Below are positions 17,227-26,821 of a DNA stretch of 64,000 nt, piece by piece (the stretch's first letter is position 1; each line of letters begins with the position of its first letter). Source of the DNA: Roseiconus nitratireducens. Its GTDB lineage: Bacteria > Planctomycetota > Planctomycetia > Pirellulales > Pirellulaceae. The position numbers and the translations under genes were made by a program. The notes below the pieces were generated by a model. That model was given only the letters and a program-made list of their open reading frames with translations. It was not told the origin of the DNA and made no database searches. The stretch spans positions 62,001 to 126,000 of the forward strand of contig NZ_VWOX01000008.1 in NCBI RefSeq assembly GCF_008629675.1, read 5' to 3'.

Positions 17227-19704
17227 ATGAGTACTATCGGTCTGGCACTTTCCGGGGGCGGTTTCCGCGCCACGCTGTTCCACCTGGGCATCATCCGCTA
17301 TCTCCGCGACGCGAACCAGCTTTCACGCGTCAGCCACCTGACGTCCGTCTCGGGCGGCAGCATCGCCGCGGCGCACTTCGTCTTGAATTGGGACCGCTAC
17401 ACCGGTTCGGAGGAACAGTTCGATGAAGCGGCCGAAGAATTGCTCGATTTCATACGAACGGACGTCCGCAACCGGATCGTGCGACGATTTCCGCTAGCCC
17501 TGGTCGGAAACGGTGTCCGGCAGGTGACCGGCCAAGGCCGTAAACGACAGTGGAGCAGGCCAGGCCTGCTGGAGAAGGAGTACGAGAAACATCTCTTCGG
17601 AGACAAATGCTTGTACGAGTTGCCCGCGTTGCCGCAACTTCACATGCTGGCGACCAACATCAACGAAGGCCGACTTTGCTCGTTCACCCGACGAGGACTG
17701 CTGGTTGAAAAGCGACAACCGGGACACGGAGGCCAATTTGAATTGTTGCCGACGAGGATGGCGACCGTGCCGATGGCCGTCGCGGCGTCGTCGGCGTTTC
17801 CAGGCTTCTTCCCGCCGCTACCGATTACCGCCAACGATGTCGGATTTGCCGAAGGCAAGTTTCCGCCGCACTTGTTCACTGATGGCGGCGTGTATGACAA
17901 CCTGGGCGTGCGGATGTTTCGGCACATCCAAAACTCTTGGATCGGGCACGACACGCCGTTGTGTGCTCACGATTTTGTCGACTTGCAAGCTGCCGCGAAG
18001 ACTCTTGCCGGTGCAGGGGCATCGAGACCTGACGCCCTCGCACGTCTCGCCAGCTTGGCCCGATGCGACGTCCACCAGGACGCCGCCGCTGATCACCAAA
18101 CGTTTGCGGACAAACTGCCCGAACGGCTCTGGAGCATCATCGTCGACAAACAGTTGTACAACGATCCGGCATTCGCGGATCTCAACGTGGACGACGATCA
18201 AGTCGCGGACTTGCTGCGATTTGCCAAGCGTGACCGTGAACTGGAGTTCGGAGACCACCTGTGGCTGAACCGTTCGCTGATGCAGGCCGCGTTTGCCTCA
18301 GCCGGTCAGGGACAACTCTTTCACGCAACTCGCAATCACTTCGATGCGGTCATCGTCAGTGACGCCGGTCGCCAGCTCGCGGTCACACGACGAACCAAAG
18401 CGGGCGGCCTGGTCGGTGTCGCGCTTCGGGCCAGCGATATTCTGATGGATCGTGTCTGGGAATTGGAATGTGACACGTTCCATGCCGAGCCGGACTTTCT
18501 GTTCGCGCCGATTTCCGAAACGGTCAGCCTGGCCGAGGATCCGACGGCCCTGCATCCGGAGATCCAGAGCCAGGTCGCGGACATTCGCACCGACCTGGAT
18601 CGTTTCAGCGAACTGGAAATCAGCGGGCTGGTCCGACACGGCTACGGCGTGATGCGGAGCGTCTGCCGCAGTCGCCCCGATGTCTTTGGAACCAGCGGGC
18701 CTGAAGGTCCTCCGTGGGATCCGACGCAAATCCGTTCCGCGGAAACCGTAAAAGCAAGCAACGCAACCAGCCCCGTCACACGGCAGGCGCGGAGTCTCCA
18801 CGATTCCGCCCAGCGCCAACTATTTTCGCATCTCTTCTCGTTTCGCGATTGGCCGTCCTACCTGTATCTGCCCCTGGTGCTGGCAATCCTGATCGGAGGC
18901 CCGATTCTGGCCTACAAGGCGTACCAAAGGGCGCACCGTTCCGAGATGATTGTCGACGCGATCACCTTCAGCAATCCTGATTTCCAGCATGTGCTGCAAC
19001 TTGCCCGCCAGCGATCGACTCCCGGCGAATGGACTCCGTTGGTCGCGGAGGAGGTGAAAGAACTTAAACCGGTGGACGTCGAAGGCTTCCGGATGATCAC
19101 CGACCCCCGTGTTTTCGACATGCGTGCGTGGGAATCGGACGCTTCGGACATGCCGCAACGAACCGTGGTGTATCGTCGGATGCAGGTTCGCAGAATCGCA
19201 CTGCCCCCAGAGACCGCGAGCGAAGACGCGGTCCAAGACTTCAACAGATTTCGTCTGCGACAGTTTACCTTGAGCAGCCAGGCTTTTGTCCGGTGCAACG
19301 CTCCGGAACTAAAACCAGTCCTGCGATTCACACCCGCGGTCAATGAAATGGGGCAGAAAGGGTTCATTTACGAAATAGAGTTTGACCTCTCGTCGGTACC
19401 CGAAGGACAGGATTTTGACATTGGATTCGAAGTCACCGACACTGGAATTCAGGGACGCGTCGAGCCCCTCAATCGAATCCTGTTTCCAATCTTCGCCCCA
19501 ACCGATGTGGCTTCGATGTGGGTATTTCTTCCCGAGGGCAGACCCTATCGAAGTTTCAAACTGATCGGTTACGACTCCAAGGCGCCGGTCAACGTGGAAT
19601 CGATTTCTCCGACGTACGAGTTCCAAATGGCGGACGGTTCTCTCTTCGGCTGGATGCTGGTGGCACCCCGAGAGGAAAACACCTACGAATGTCGCTGGAC
19701 CTGA
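17227..19704 (+). CDS. Patatin-like phospholipase with C-terminal membrane-anchored extension
   Basis: The 825-residue protein begins with a patatin domain: oxyanion loop GLALSGGGFRA (5-15), nucleophile Ser42 in TSVSGGSIAA, and the catalytic Asp219 in FTDGGVYDNLG, giving the Ser-Asp dyad. Such enzymes hydrolyse acyl chains of lipids. A long segment to about residue 530 is less conserved, then one strong transmembrane helix (about 545-566, PLVLAILIGGPILAYKAY) and a C-terminal ~250-residue beta-rich part with no family I recognise. The topology suggests a cytoplasmic catalytic domain and a C-terminal domain across the membrane. Ribosome site is weak (GGGA). Upstream gap of 285 bases has nothing obvious. 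Confidence 0.85.
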   Translation: MSTIGLALSGGGFRATLFHLGIIRYLRDANQLSRVSHLTSVSGGSIAAAHFVLNWDRYTGSEEQFDEAAEELLDFIRTDVRNRIVRRFPLALVGNGVRQVTGQGRKRQWSRPGLLEKEYEKHLFGDKCLYELPALPQLHMLATNINEGRLCSFTRRGLLVEKRQPGHGGQFELLPTRMATVPMAVAASSAFPGFFPPLPITANDVGFAEGKFPPHLFTDGGVYDNLGVRMFRHIQNSWIGHDTPLCAHDFVDLQAAAKTLAGAGASRPDALARLASLARCDVHQDAAADHQTFADKLPERLWSIIVDKQLYNDPAFADLNVDDDQVADLLRFAKRDRELEFGDHLWLNRSLMQAAFASAGQGQLFHATRNHFDAVIVSDAGRQLAVTRRTKAGGLVGVALRASDILMDRVWELECDTFHAEPDFLFAPISETVSLAEDPTALHPEIQSQVADIRTDLDRFSELEISGLVRHGYGVMRSVCRSRPDVFGTSGPEGPPWDPTQIRSAETVKASNATSPVTRQARSLHDSAQRQLFSHLFSFRDWPSYLYLPLVLAILIGGPILAYKAYQRAHRSEMIVDAITFSNPDFQHVLQLARQRSTPGEWTPLVAEEVKELKPVDVEGFRMITDPRVFDMRAWESDASDMPQRTVVYRRMQVRRIALPPETASEDAVQDFNRFRLRQFTLSSQAFVRCNAPELKPVLRFTPAVNEMGQKGFIYEIEFDLSSVPEGQDFDIGFEVTDTGIQGRVEPLNRILFPIFAPTDVASMWVFLPEGRPYRSFKLIGYDSKAPVNVESISPTYEFQMADGSLFGWMLVAPREENTYECRWT

Positions 19705-20434
19705 CGTGAATGACGGGCAAACGGGCTGCATCGCCACGGGCGTGCGCAGCGTCACACCTTCCCGACAGCTTCGGGCGTGGGATGCACTGTCGCGTTCCGT
19801 TCCTCGAATGTAGGCGCCCGTCGCAGTTCCGCGGGACAAGAGGCGACAATCGCTCTCAGTAGCCCGGGGCGAGTTGGTTGCCGCGCCAGCCCAGCGGGTG
19901 TTTGCCGCTTCCCGAGGCATCGACTAGCGTTGTTGTCCTGCCATCAAGCGTCGAAATGGTTGAACAACGTGCTGGCGTGCAGCGCACGTCGTGTTGAGCA
20001 CGGCCATTCTAGCGGGGGGTCGGCCCCGTGCAGCGCGACGCATCCGTTTCGACTCAGATTCCGCGAGAACGCGTAAAACGCGGCCCCTGCCACCGCTTGG
20101 CGACGGCGGCTCGGTTGACGAGCGATGCACCGACTTTCGGCTCCAAAGCCCTGCGGTCCAGCGAACTGGACAGCCTCACTGTCAATCAAAAACACCGTGA
20201 TTTACGGTGCAATGAATGGCAAGACGCTCGCCGCCGGTTGAGGCGAGAAATCCCACGGCGAGCGCCACGCGGCTCACCCAAAGTGGCGCTGTTCAGCTAG
20301 CCGGCGCCGTCAACAGGATCGTTGACGACCGAATAAGGGGCGTTCAACCAAGATTGCCCGCAAGTCGAGAATCCCTTTCAATAGGGCCTTCATCAACCGC
20401 AGCGACGATCGAAGCGAACAAGGAGGGACGGATC
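19705..20434. other. Intergenic stretch, no gene supported
   Basis: In this 730-base gap the short open frames lack ribosome sites and coding-like composition. A small perfect hairpin, CACCGT/ACGGTG, lies at 20193-20209. The rest shows nothing I can name. Confidence 0.4.
20193..20209. repeat. Small inverted repeat
   Basis: CACCGT and ACGGTG are separated by five bases, about 225 bases before the helicase start codon. It may be an operator-sized palindrome or chance. Confidence 0.2.
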
Positions 20435-23275
20435 ATGACGTCCAAGACCAAGAATTCTCAGACTTCCGGGTCGTACACAAAACGCCCGTCAAAGCCTTCT
20501 TCAAAGCCTCGGTCGCCGCGTCAAAAGAGAGGGAATGTTTTTCATCAGCGACTCGGATCGCTTACCTTCCATCAGGCAATCCAATTGCTTGGTGACGATG
20601 GCGCAAAACTGATGCGACTGGGAGACCGGTTCTCTGAAATCAACCCGGACGACGTCTTCCTCGGCGGCGACCTGCTGCGTGCCAAAGTCGCAGACGTGGG
20701 CGAAAAGTTTCATGGGCCTGACACTCCTCCGGAGTTGGCCGATGGAACGGTGATCGTAACGCTGACATTGCAGTCGGCACGGGCAAAACAGATCCAAACC
20801 AACTGTGACTCCTGCGACATGCCCTGTCACCACGTGGCCGTCACGCTGGATTACCTGCTGGATTCCAAATCGGTTCTTGGATTGGCGGTTCCCCCAGACG
20901 AATCCGTCCCGCTTGAACACCTCACGGAGAAAGAGGCGTTCGACCGAGCTCTTGATGAACGTCGCAAACGTGCCGCAGAAGAGCCGATGCGTGTGCGCAG
21001 CATGGACGCATCGATCCCCTGGGCCGATTACGTGGTGACCAGCCACAACACCGGAAAATCTTACCGGGTCGCCCTGCGGGGGACTGAGCCACATCAATCG
21101 TATTGCTCATGTCCTGATTTCCGCACCAACGGGTTGGGCACCTGCAAGCACGTTCTGAATGTTGCGGAGAAAGTTCAAAAGCGATTCAGCGCCGCTCGTC
21201 TTGCTGAACCGTACACTCGAAAACACATTTCGTTGCGGATGCACTATGGCCAAGACTTTGGACTCCGCTTCAATGTGCCAACGCGGAAGAACCCTTCGGT
21301 TCTCGAAATTGTCGGCGATCTTGTCGACCAGTCGACGACGGATGCCCACGACGTGATGCAGCGCATCGAGGCCCTGGAAGCCAAGGGGCGAGACCTGCAA
21401 ATCTTCCCCGACGCGGAAGAATTCATCCAGCGAGAGCTGATTCGCAAGCAGCTTGCGGACAAGTGCGAAGAGATCCGACGAGATCCGGAAGGGCACCCGC
21501 TCCGCGAAAAGTTGCTGACCGCCAAATTGCTGCCCTACCAATTAGACGGAATCGCATTCGCTACCGCCTCCGGTCGAGCGATCCTCGCCGACGACATGGG
21601 GCTGGGCAAAACCATCCAGGGCATCGGAACGGCAGAGTTGCTGTCGCGTTGGGCAGGCATTCGTCGCGTGTTGGTGATTTGCCCGGCATCGCTGAAAAGC
21701 CAGTGGCGCGACGAGGTCGCACGATTTAGCGGTCGGAGCGTCCAATTGGTGATGGGAACCGCCCCGGAGCGGATCGAGCAGTACCAGAGCGACACGTTCT
21801 TCACCGTCTGCAATTACGAGCAGGTGCTCCGCGACCTGGAACCGATCGAATCGGTGGATTGGGATTTAGTCATCCTGGACGAAGGTCAACGAATCAAGAA
21901 CTGGGAGTCGAAGACCAGCAACATGATCCGTTCAATCAGCAGCCCGTTCCGATTGGTACTTTCCGGCACACCGTTGGAAAACAATCTGGGTGAACTGTTC
22001 ACGGTGACCCGATTTGTGGACGAACACCGTCTCGGCTCCGCTTTCAAGTTCTTCAACCGGCACCGTGTCGTCGACGACAAAGGCAAAACGATCGGCTACC
22101 AGCATCTTGATCTGCTGCGTGAGCGGATGAAGCCGATCTTGCTTCGCCGCACGCGCGGCGAAGTCGCGAAACAATTGCCCAACCGGATCGACCAGATTAT
22201 TCGCGTGACACCGACCGACGAGCAACTGGAAATCCACAACGGACAAATGAGAATCGTCGCTCAAATCACCGGCAAGAAGTTCCTCACCGAGATGGATTTG
22301 CTGCGGCTCCGACGTGCCTTGGCGATCGCTCGAATGGCGTGCGACAGCACCTATCTGGTCACGCAACAGGAGCCCGAATACAGCAGCAAGCTGGAACGAC
22401 TGAGCGAACTGTTGGAAAGTCTGCTCGCGGATCCCAGCCGAAAGATTGTCCTGTTCTCGGAATGGAAGCGAATGCTCGATCGCGTCGAATCACGACTCGA
22501 CCAGATCGGCTGCGACTATGTCCGACTGGACGGCAGCGTGACGCAGAAAAAACGTCCGGCGATTGTCTCGGCGTTTCAAGATGATCCGGAATGCCGCGTG
22601 ATCCTGATGACCAACGCGGGAAGCACGGGGTTGAATCTGCAATCCGCCAATGTCGTCGTCAACTGCGACCTGCCCTGGAACCCCGCCGTGCTGGAGCAAC
22701 GCATCGCCCGGGCCCATCGCATGGGACAAAAGAACCCGGTGCACGTCTACAATCTGGTCACAACCGATACAATCGAAGAAGGCCTGCTTGACACGCTGGC
22801 ATCCAAGCAGGAACTCGCCGATGCATCACTGAACTTTGACAGTGAAACTCACGCCGTTGCCGTTTCCAGTGGCACGGACGATCTTCGCAAGCGGCTGGAG
22901 AAAATGAAGCTTCCGCAGTTTGCGGCCCCCGTTGACGAAAGCAAACGGGCGAACGTCACCGCCGAATCACAACGCATCGCGGAGCGACGCAGGAACGTTT
23001 CCAAAGCAACCGGCGACCTCGTCACCGCCGCGTTGTCGCTAGCCGGCAATCTGTTGGGCGGACCCGGTGACACTCCCGTCGATGAACGAACCGTGGATGA
23101 CCTGACGCGCCAATTGTCCGATTCCGTCGACCGCGATGCGCAAGATCGACCGCAATTGACGATCACACTGGAAGACGAAACGGCCCTTCGCTCACTGGCA
23201 TCGACCTTGGCCTCCCTGCTGGCCTCCTCGACGCGCGCACCGGATCACACCAACACTCAGCCGACAGCGGACTGA
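20435..23275 (+). CDS. SNF2-family helicase with SWIM zinc finger
   Basis: The 946-residue protein starts at the ATG at 20435, six bases after a strong AGGAGG; the frame upstream is non-coding. The N-terminal third carries a Cys cluster (NCDSCDMPCHHVAV) and a SWIM zinc finger, CSCPDFRTNGLGTCKH (C224, C226, C237, H239). The SNF2 ATPase follows: DDMGLGKT (Walker A, K392), VICPASLKSQW, ILDEGQRIKN (motif II), LSGTPLENNLGEL (motif III), FSEWKRMLDRVE, LDGSVTQKKR, MTNAGSTGLNLQ and QRIARAHRMGQK (motif VI). Such proteins translocate on duplex DNA and remodel DNA-protein complexes; bacterial members relate to RapA/HepA. The C-terminal ~100 residues are not recognised. No nuclease or methylase genes sit next to it, so a phage-defence role is not supported by context. 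Confidence 0.92.
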   Translation: MTSKTKNSQTSGSYTKRPSKPSSKPRSPRQKRGNVFHQRLGSLTFHQAIQLLGDDGAKLMRLGDRFSEINPDDVFLGGDLLRAKVADVGEKFHGPDTPPELADGTVIVTLTLQSARAKQIQTNCDSCDMPCHHVAVTLDYLLDSKSVLGLAVPPDESVPLEHLTEKEAFDRALDERRKRAAEEPMRVRSMDASIPWADYVVTSHNTGKSYRVALRGTEPHQSYCSCPDFRTNGLGTCKHVLNVAEKVQKRFSAARLAEPYTRKHISLRMHYGQDFGLRFNVPTRKNPSVLEIVGDLVDQSTTDAHDVMQRIEALEAKGRDLQIFPDAEEFIQRELIRKQLADKCEEIRRDPEGHPLREKLLTAKLLPYQLDGIAFATASGRAILADDMGLGKTIQGIGTAELLSRWAGIRRVLVICPASLKSQWRDEVARFSGRSVQLVMGTAPERIEQYQSDTFFTVCNYEQVLRDLEPIESVDWDLVILDEGQRIKNWESKTSNMIRSISSPFRLVLSGTPLENNLGELFTVTRFVDEHRLGSAFKFFNRHRVVDDKGKTIGYQHLDLLRERMKPILLRRTRGEVAKQLPNRIDQIIRVTPTDEQLEIHNGQMRIVAQITGKKFLTEMDLLRLRRALAIARMACDSTYLVTQQEPEYSSKLERLSELLESLLADPSRKIVLFSEWKRMLDRVESRLDQIGCDYVRLDGSVTQKKRPAIVSAFQDDPECRVILMTNAGSTGLNLQSANVVVNCDLPWNPAVLEQRIARAHRMGQKNPVHVYNLVTTDTIEEGLLDTLASKQELADASLNFDSETHAVAVSSGTDDLRKRLEKMKLPQFAAPVDESKRANVTAESQRIAERRRNVSKATGDLVTAALSLAGNLLGGPGDTPVDERTVDDLTRQLSDSVDRDAQDRPQLTITLEDETALRSLASTLASLLASSTRAPDHTNTQPTAD

Positions 23276-23349
23276 GACTCAGCGAAACGCATTCCTGCGG
23301 GGTCGACTGGCCCGAGCCCGCGGCGGCACCTCGATGTGCCGCCGACACG

Positions 23350-23556
23350 CTATTTCTGCAACGACTTCCTGAACAGTCCCACCAATCCCCATCCGGTGAT
23401 CATGCCTAGGACGTAGGCACCGATGATGACGATGCACTTGGAAATCGTCGCCGACCAGACCAGAAAAGTGACTTCGACCCCCGCCAAATTCTGGACCGCA
23501 AAAATCACGATCGCCAAAAGGGCAATCACGGCCAGTCCCGTTGTCACGTAATGCAT
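23350..23556 (-). CDS. LapA-like small membrane protein (DUF1049)
   Basis: Started at the ATG at 23556 (MHYVTTGLAVIALLAIVIF), which is preceded by an AGAGAA ribosome site, the product has 68 residues and two membrane helices joined by VQNLAGVEVTFLVWSATISK. The 'F..QN...V...FL.W' pattern is the hallmark of the LapA/DUF1049 family, whose E. coli member takes part in lipopolysaccharide assembly. The C-terminal RKSLQK is cytoplasmic. Convergent with the helicase gene. Confidence 0.8.
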   Translation of the reverse strand: MHYVTTGLAVIALLAIVIFAVQNLAGVEVTFLVWSATISKCIVIIGAYVLGMITGWGLVGLFRKSLQK

Positions 23557-23711
23557 AGGGTTCTCTGGGGTTGTGGTTCCACTCCATCCGCCGACCTGAA
23601 TCGTCGCCGCAATCTTGCTGCATTTCAAGATCCCGTCAGCGACGATCTCCGGCGGAGCTCACACGCAAACGCCCTGGCACCTCGGACTTCAAGCCCGCGC
23701 GTGCTCGCAAG

Positions 23712-26042
23712 TCACTTGATTTCCACGACCACGTTGTCGATCTTGCCGGTGAAGGGGAACGGTGCTTGATATGCATCGGTGACCGGTTGTCCCGTGTCCT
23801 CGCCGACACCGAACGTGTCGATCCCAAACCGTCCGCCCACGGTCGCATCCATTTGCCCGTCCGCGACCGTCTGGCCGTTGACATCCAGCTTGATCGTGGC
23901 TCCCTTGCCCGCGCCGCCTCCGGCGTAATCGAAATGAACCGTGATGGTCGCGTCTCCCGAGGGAACGGGCTGTTGGCCTTTGACCACGGTGTGTTTTTCA
24001 AAATAGTTGTAGTCGAACACGGGAACACCCTGATCCAGGTACAGCACGATCCCAGCCGCCACACCGCCGAATCCCATGATCACTCCCTCGGCCTTTCCGC
24101 CTTCGGTGTTCACCTTTGCGGTCAACGTCCAACTGTTGTTCTTCATGGGCGGCGCGGCCGGTTCGGCGATCCGGGTGGCGCCGGCAAAGTAGGTGTAGGT
24201 GGATGAATCTTCGTTGGAACCGGGAACGGGCGGCTTCGGAATCGCTAGTCGCGCTGATCCCCGGTCATCCAGCGGATAAATGTCGTGCTCCTCGGCGGCC
24301 TTTTTGAACTCGCGTTTTAACGCTTCCAGTTTTTCGGGCATTTCCGCCGCCAGGTCGTTGGCCTCCGAAAAGTCTTCCTCAAGGTGATAGAGTTCCCAAC
24401 GGTCCTGGTCCCAGTTGCCCGGCGCGATGTCTTGGCGCCAGGGTCGCGTGTGCTGGGCATTTGCCTTCCAACCGTTGTCGTAGAACGAACGGTTGCTGAA
24501 GACTTCAAAGTACTGCGCGTCGCGTCCTTTAAACTCCGGGTCGTCAAAACTCGCCAGGAACGACTTGCCTGCCAGCGGCTTTTGCTTGAAGCCGTTGACC
24601 TCTTCCGGCATCGGAACGTTGGCCGCTTCCAGAATCGTGGGCACGACATCCACCAGATGCAGGAACGCGTCGCGCGGCTGTGCATCCGGTTTGATCTTGG
24701 CCGGCCATGAAACCACCATCGGATTACGCGTCCCGCCCAAGTGCGAGGCGACTTGTTTGACCCACTGGAACGGTGTGTTCCCCGCCCAGGCCCAACCGAG
24801 CGGATAGTGGGGCTCCGATTCGGGACCGCCAAGCTTATCCAGATTCGCCAGCACTTCGTCCAGATCCGTCGCCAGACCGTTCAAGTTCTTGATCTCGTTC
24901 AGCGTCCCGTCCGGGCCGCCCTCGGCCGATGCACCGTTGTCGCCGACGATGTAGAGAATCAGCGTGTTGTCGGCATCCGGCAACTGCTTGACCGCATCCA
25001 GAAGTCGCCCCACCTCGTGGTCGGTGAACGCAAAATAGCCCGCAAAGTTTTCAAACAACGCGGTGTAAACTCGCTTTTGGTCGTCGCTCAAACCTTCCCA
25101 CTCCGGCACCCAGTCGGGTCGCGCGGTGAGCTTGGTCCCCTCGGGGATGATGCCCCGGTCCAGTTGGTTTTGAAAAACCTGCTCCCGGTACTTTTCCCAG
25201 CCCATGTCGAACTTTCCTTTGAAGGGCTCCCGCCACTTCGCGGTCACGTGGTGCGGGGCGTGCATTGCACCCGGGGCGAAGTACATGAAGAACGGCTTGT
25301 TGGGTGCAACCGATTTGGAAAACTTCATCCGCGCAATGGCCTTGTCGGTCATATCGGTCATGAAGTGGTAGCCTTCTTCGGGAGTTTTCTCCGGTTCGAC
25401 CGGCGTCGTGTTCTCGAAGATCACCGGATAGTACTGGTGCGTCTCGCCGGCATTGAAACCGTAAAAGTATTCAAAGCCCATTCCGGTCGGCCAACGGTCG
25501 AAAGGACCAGCAACGGTGGTTTCCCAGTCGGGCGTGTTGTGGTTCTTGCCGTACCACCAGGTGTTGTAGCCGTTGTCCTTCAGAATCTGACCGATCGTGG
25601 CGGTCGACCTGGGAAGCATCGTGGAGTAGTTGGGGAACCCCGTGGCCCACTCCATCAGAAAACCGTTTCCGCACTCGTGGTGATTCCGGCCCGTCAGCAA
25701 CGCCGCCCGAGACGGACCGCAAATGGCCGTGGTGTGGAAACGGTTGTACTTCAGCCCTTCCGATGCCAATTTGTCAAGATTCGGTGTCGGGATCAGTCCG
25801 CCGAAGGTCGACGTCTGGCCGAACCCGACGTCATCCAGCAGGATCACGATCACGTTGGGCGCGCCCTCGGGAGCGGCAACCGGACCCTGCCAGTCCGCTT
25901 TCGATTCTTTGTAGGTTTCTCCGATCTTGCCTTCGAACGGCGTCAACGGCATCGGAAGCTTCTCACGATCAGGACTCTGGGCGAATCCGAACGCGGCAAG
26001 GGCGACACACCCAAACAGGATGGACACAGCAAAACGTGGCAT
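23712..26042 (-). CDS. Secreted arylsulfatase with C-terminal beta-sandwich
   Basis: The 776-residue protein has a signal peptide (MPRFAVSILFGCVALAAFGF) and a long arylsulfatase domain: NVIVILLDDVGFGQTSTFGG (metal ligands D70, D71), the signature AICGPSRAALLTGRNHH with Cys108 as formylglycine precursor, and WYGKNHNTPDWE. It belongs to the long arylsulfatase group (about 750-780 residues), unlike the shorter sulfatase at 7745. The last ~150 residues form a beta-rich domain ending FTGKIDNVVVEIK, which resembles LamG-type jelly-rolls and may bind substrate. It is transcribed alone, upstream gap 442 bases. Substrate unknown. Confidence 0.92.
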   Translation of the reverse strand: MPRFAVSILFGCVALAAFGFAQSPDREKLPMPLTPFEGKIGETYKESKADWQGPVAAPEGAPNVIVILLDDVGFGQTSTFGGLIPTPNLDKLASEGLKYNRFHTTAICGPSRAALLTGRNHHECGNGFLMEWATGFPNYSTMLPRSTATIGQILKDNGYNTWWYGKNHNTPDWETTVAGPFDRWPTGMGFEYFYGFNAGETHQYYPVIFENTTPVEPEKTPEEGYHFMTDMTDKAIARMKFSKSVAPNKPFFMYFAPGAMHAPHHVTAKWREPFKGKFDMGWEKYREQVFQNQLDRGIIPEGTKLTARPDWVPEWEGLSDDQKRVYTALFENFAGYFAFTDHEVGRLLDAVKQLPDADNTLILYIVGDNGASAEGGPDGTLNEIKNLNGLATDLDEVLANLDKLGGPESEPHYPLGWAWAGNTPFQWVKQVASHLGGTRNPMVVSWPAKIKPDAQPRDAFLHLVDVVPTILEAANVPMPEEVNGFKQKPLAGKSFLASFDDPEFKGRDAQYFEVFSNRSFYDNGWKANAQHTRPWRQDIAPGNWDQDRWELYHLEEDFSEANDLAAEMPEKLEALKREFKKAAEEHDIYPLDDRGSARLAIPKPPVPGSNEDSSTYTYFAGATRIAEPAAPPMKNNSWTLTAKVNTEGGKAEGVIMGFGGVAAGIVLYLDQGVPVFDYNYFEKHTVVKGQQPVPSGDATITVHFDYAGGGAGKGATIKLDVNGQTVADGQMDATVGGRFGIDTFGVGEDTGQPVTDAYQAPFPFTGKIDNVVVEIK

Positions 26043-26484
26043 CGATCAAGCACCTTGTTGGAGGAAGCTGGAATCCCAATAGAGTTGGCCGGCCCGAACC
26101 ACTTCGTCCATCGAGGCACCGACCGTGAAGCCGATGCCGCATCGCCCGCCGTCGGTCCGCGAAGCTCTGGCATGCCATCCGACACACAACGCCGGGATGC
26201 CAAGTATCCTATGGTTACCGGGCAGCGTCCCCAACCGAAATGTCCAGTTTCCGGTGGAATTCATCATGCATTCATCTCACTTGGCGTTCGCGCCACGTGA
26301 GATAGCACTTGCACCGCAAAAAAAACGAAGCAGTTGTCGACGACGGGCTCTAACCACCAATTGCCGACTTGGACCGGACGCTCGGTGGGACACACCGTGT
26401 TAACGGAACGGCGTCGCCTCCTCGACCTGATTGTCCGCGTCGTTTTGGATGCGGATCGCCCCATTGATTCATCGAGAACCCCAC
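26043..26484. other. Intergenic stretch between divergent genes
   Basis: A 442-base gap between the sulfatase start and a small rightward membrane-protein gene. No convincing gene, hairpin or promoter consensus is seen. Confidence 0.4.
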
Positions 26485-26676
26485 ATGAACAAGCCCATCA
26501 CCGCCGGCGTCGCCAGTTTCACGGGCTGGTCGGTCGCGACTCTTGCCGTCAGTTATTTCAAACACGGCGAATTTTCCTGGTCGATCGCATTCGTTGGCGG
26601 AGCCGCGATGGGATTGGGGATGTATGCCCTTGCCCAGTGGAAGCAGAATCGCGAAGAACGAGCAGACGATTCTTGA
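26485..26676 (+). CDS. Small membrane protein of unknown function
   Basis: The 63-residue product from the ATG at 26485 (MNKPITAGVASFTGWSVATL) has two hydrophobic segments (about 5-22 and 30-48) and a charged C-terminal tail (WKQNREERADDS), typical of a two-helix inner-membrane protein. The ribosome site is weak. An upstream ATG at 26431 would add 18 residues without coding character. No family recognised. Confidence 0.55.
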   Translation: MNKPITAGVASFTGWSVATLAVSYFKHGEFSWSIAFVGGAAMGLGMYALAQWKQNREERADDS

Positions 26677-26821
26677 GTCCAGCGTGCGATGCAGGCACGG
26701 AACCTGCACCTTCGCCAAGACATTGACTTCAGCGAGCCAAAGCCGCACGTCGTTTTCTACGCATTCAGTCCGGTTCCGATTTGCTCGATCCGCACTGGAC
26801 TGGATTGGAGAAAGGAAGAAT

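Noticed and set aside
20435..23275. SNF2 helicase as part of a phage-defence island
   Set aside because: No nuclease, methylase, PLD or other defence gene lies next to it; neighbours are a patatin with no nucleotidyltransferase partner and a LapA-like protein.
24741..26300. 519-codon plus-strand open frame opposite the second sulfatase gene
   Set aside because: It mirrors a strongly recognised sulfatase with signal peptide and active site; the frame is Arg-rich and has no domain or ribosome site.
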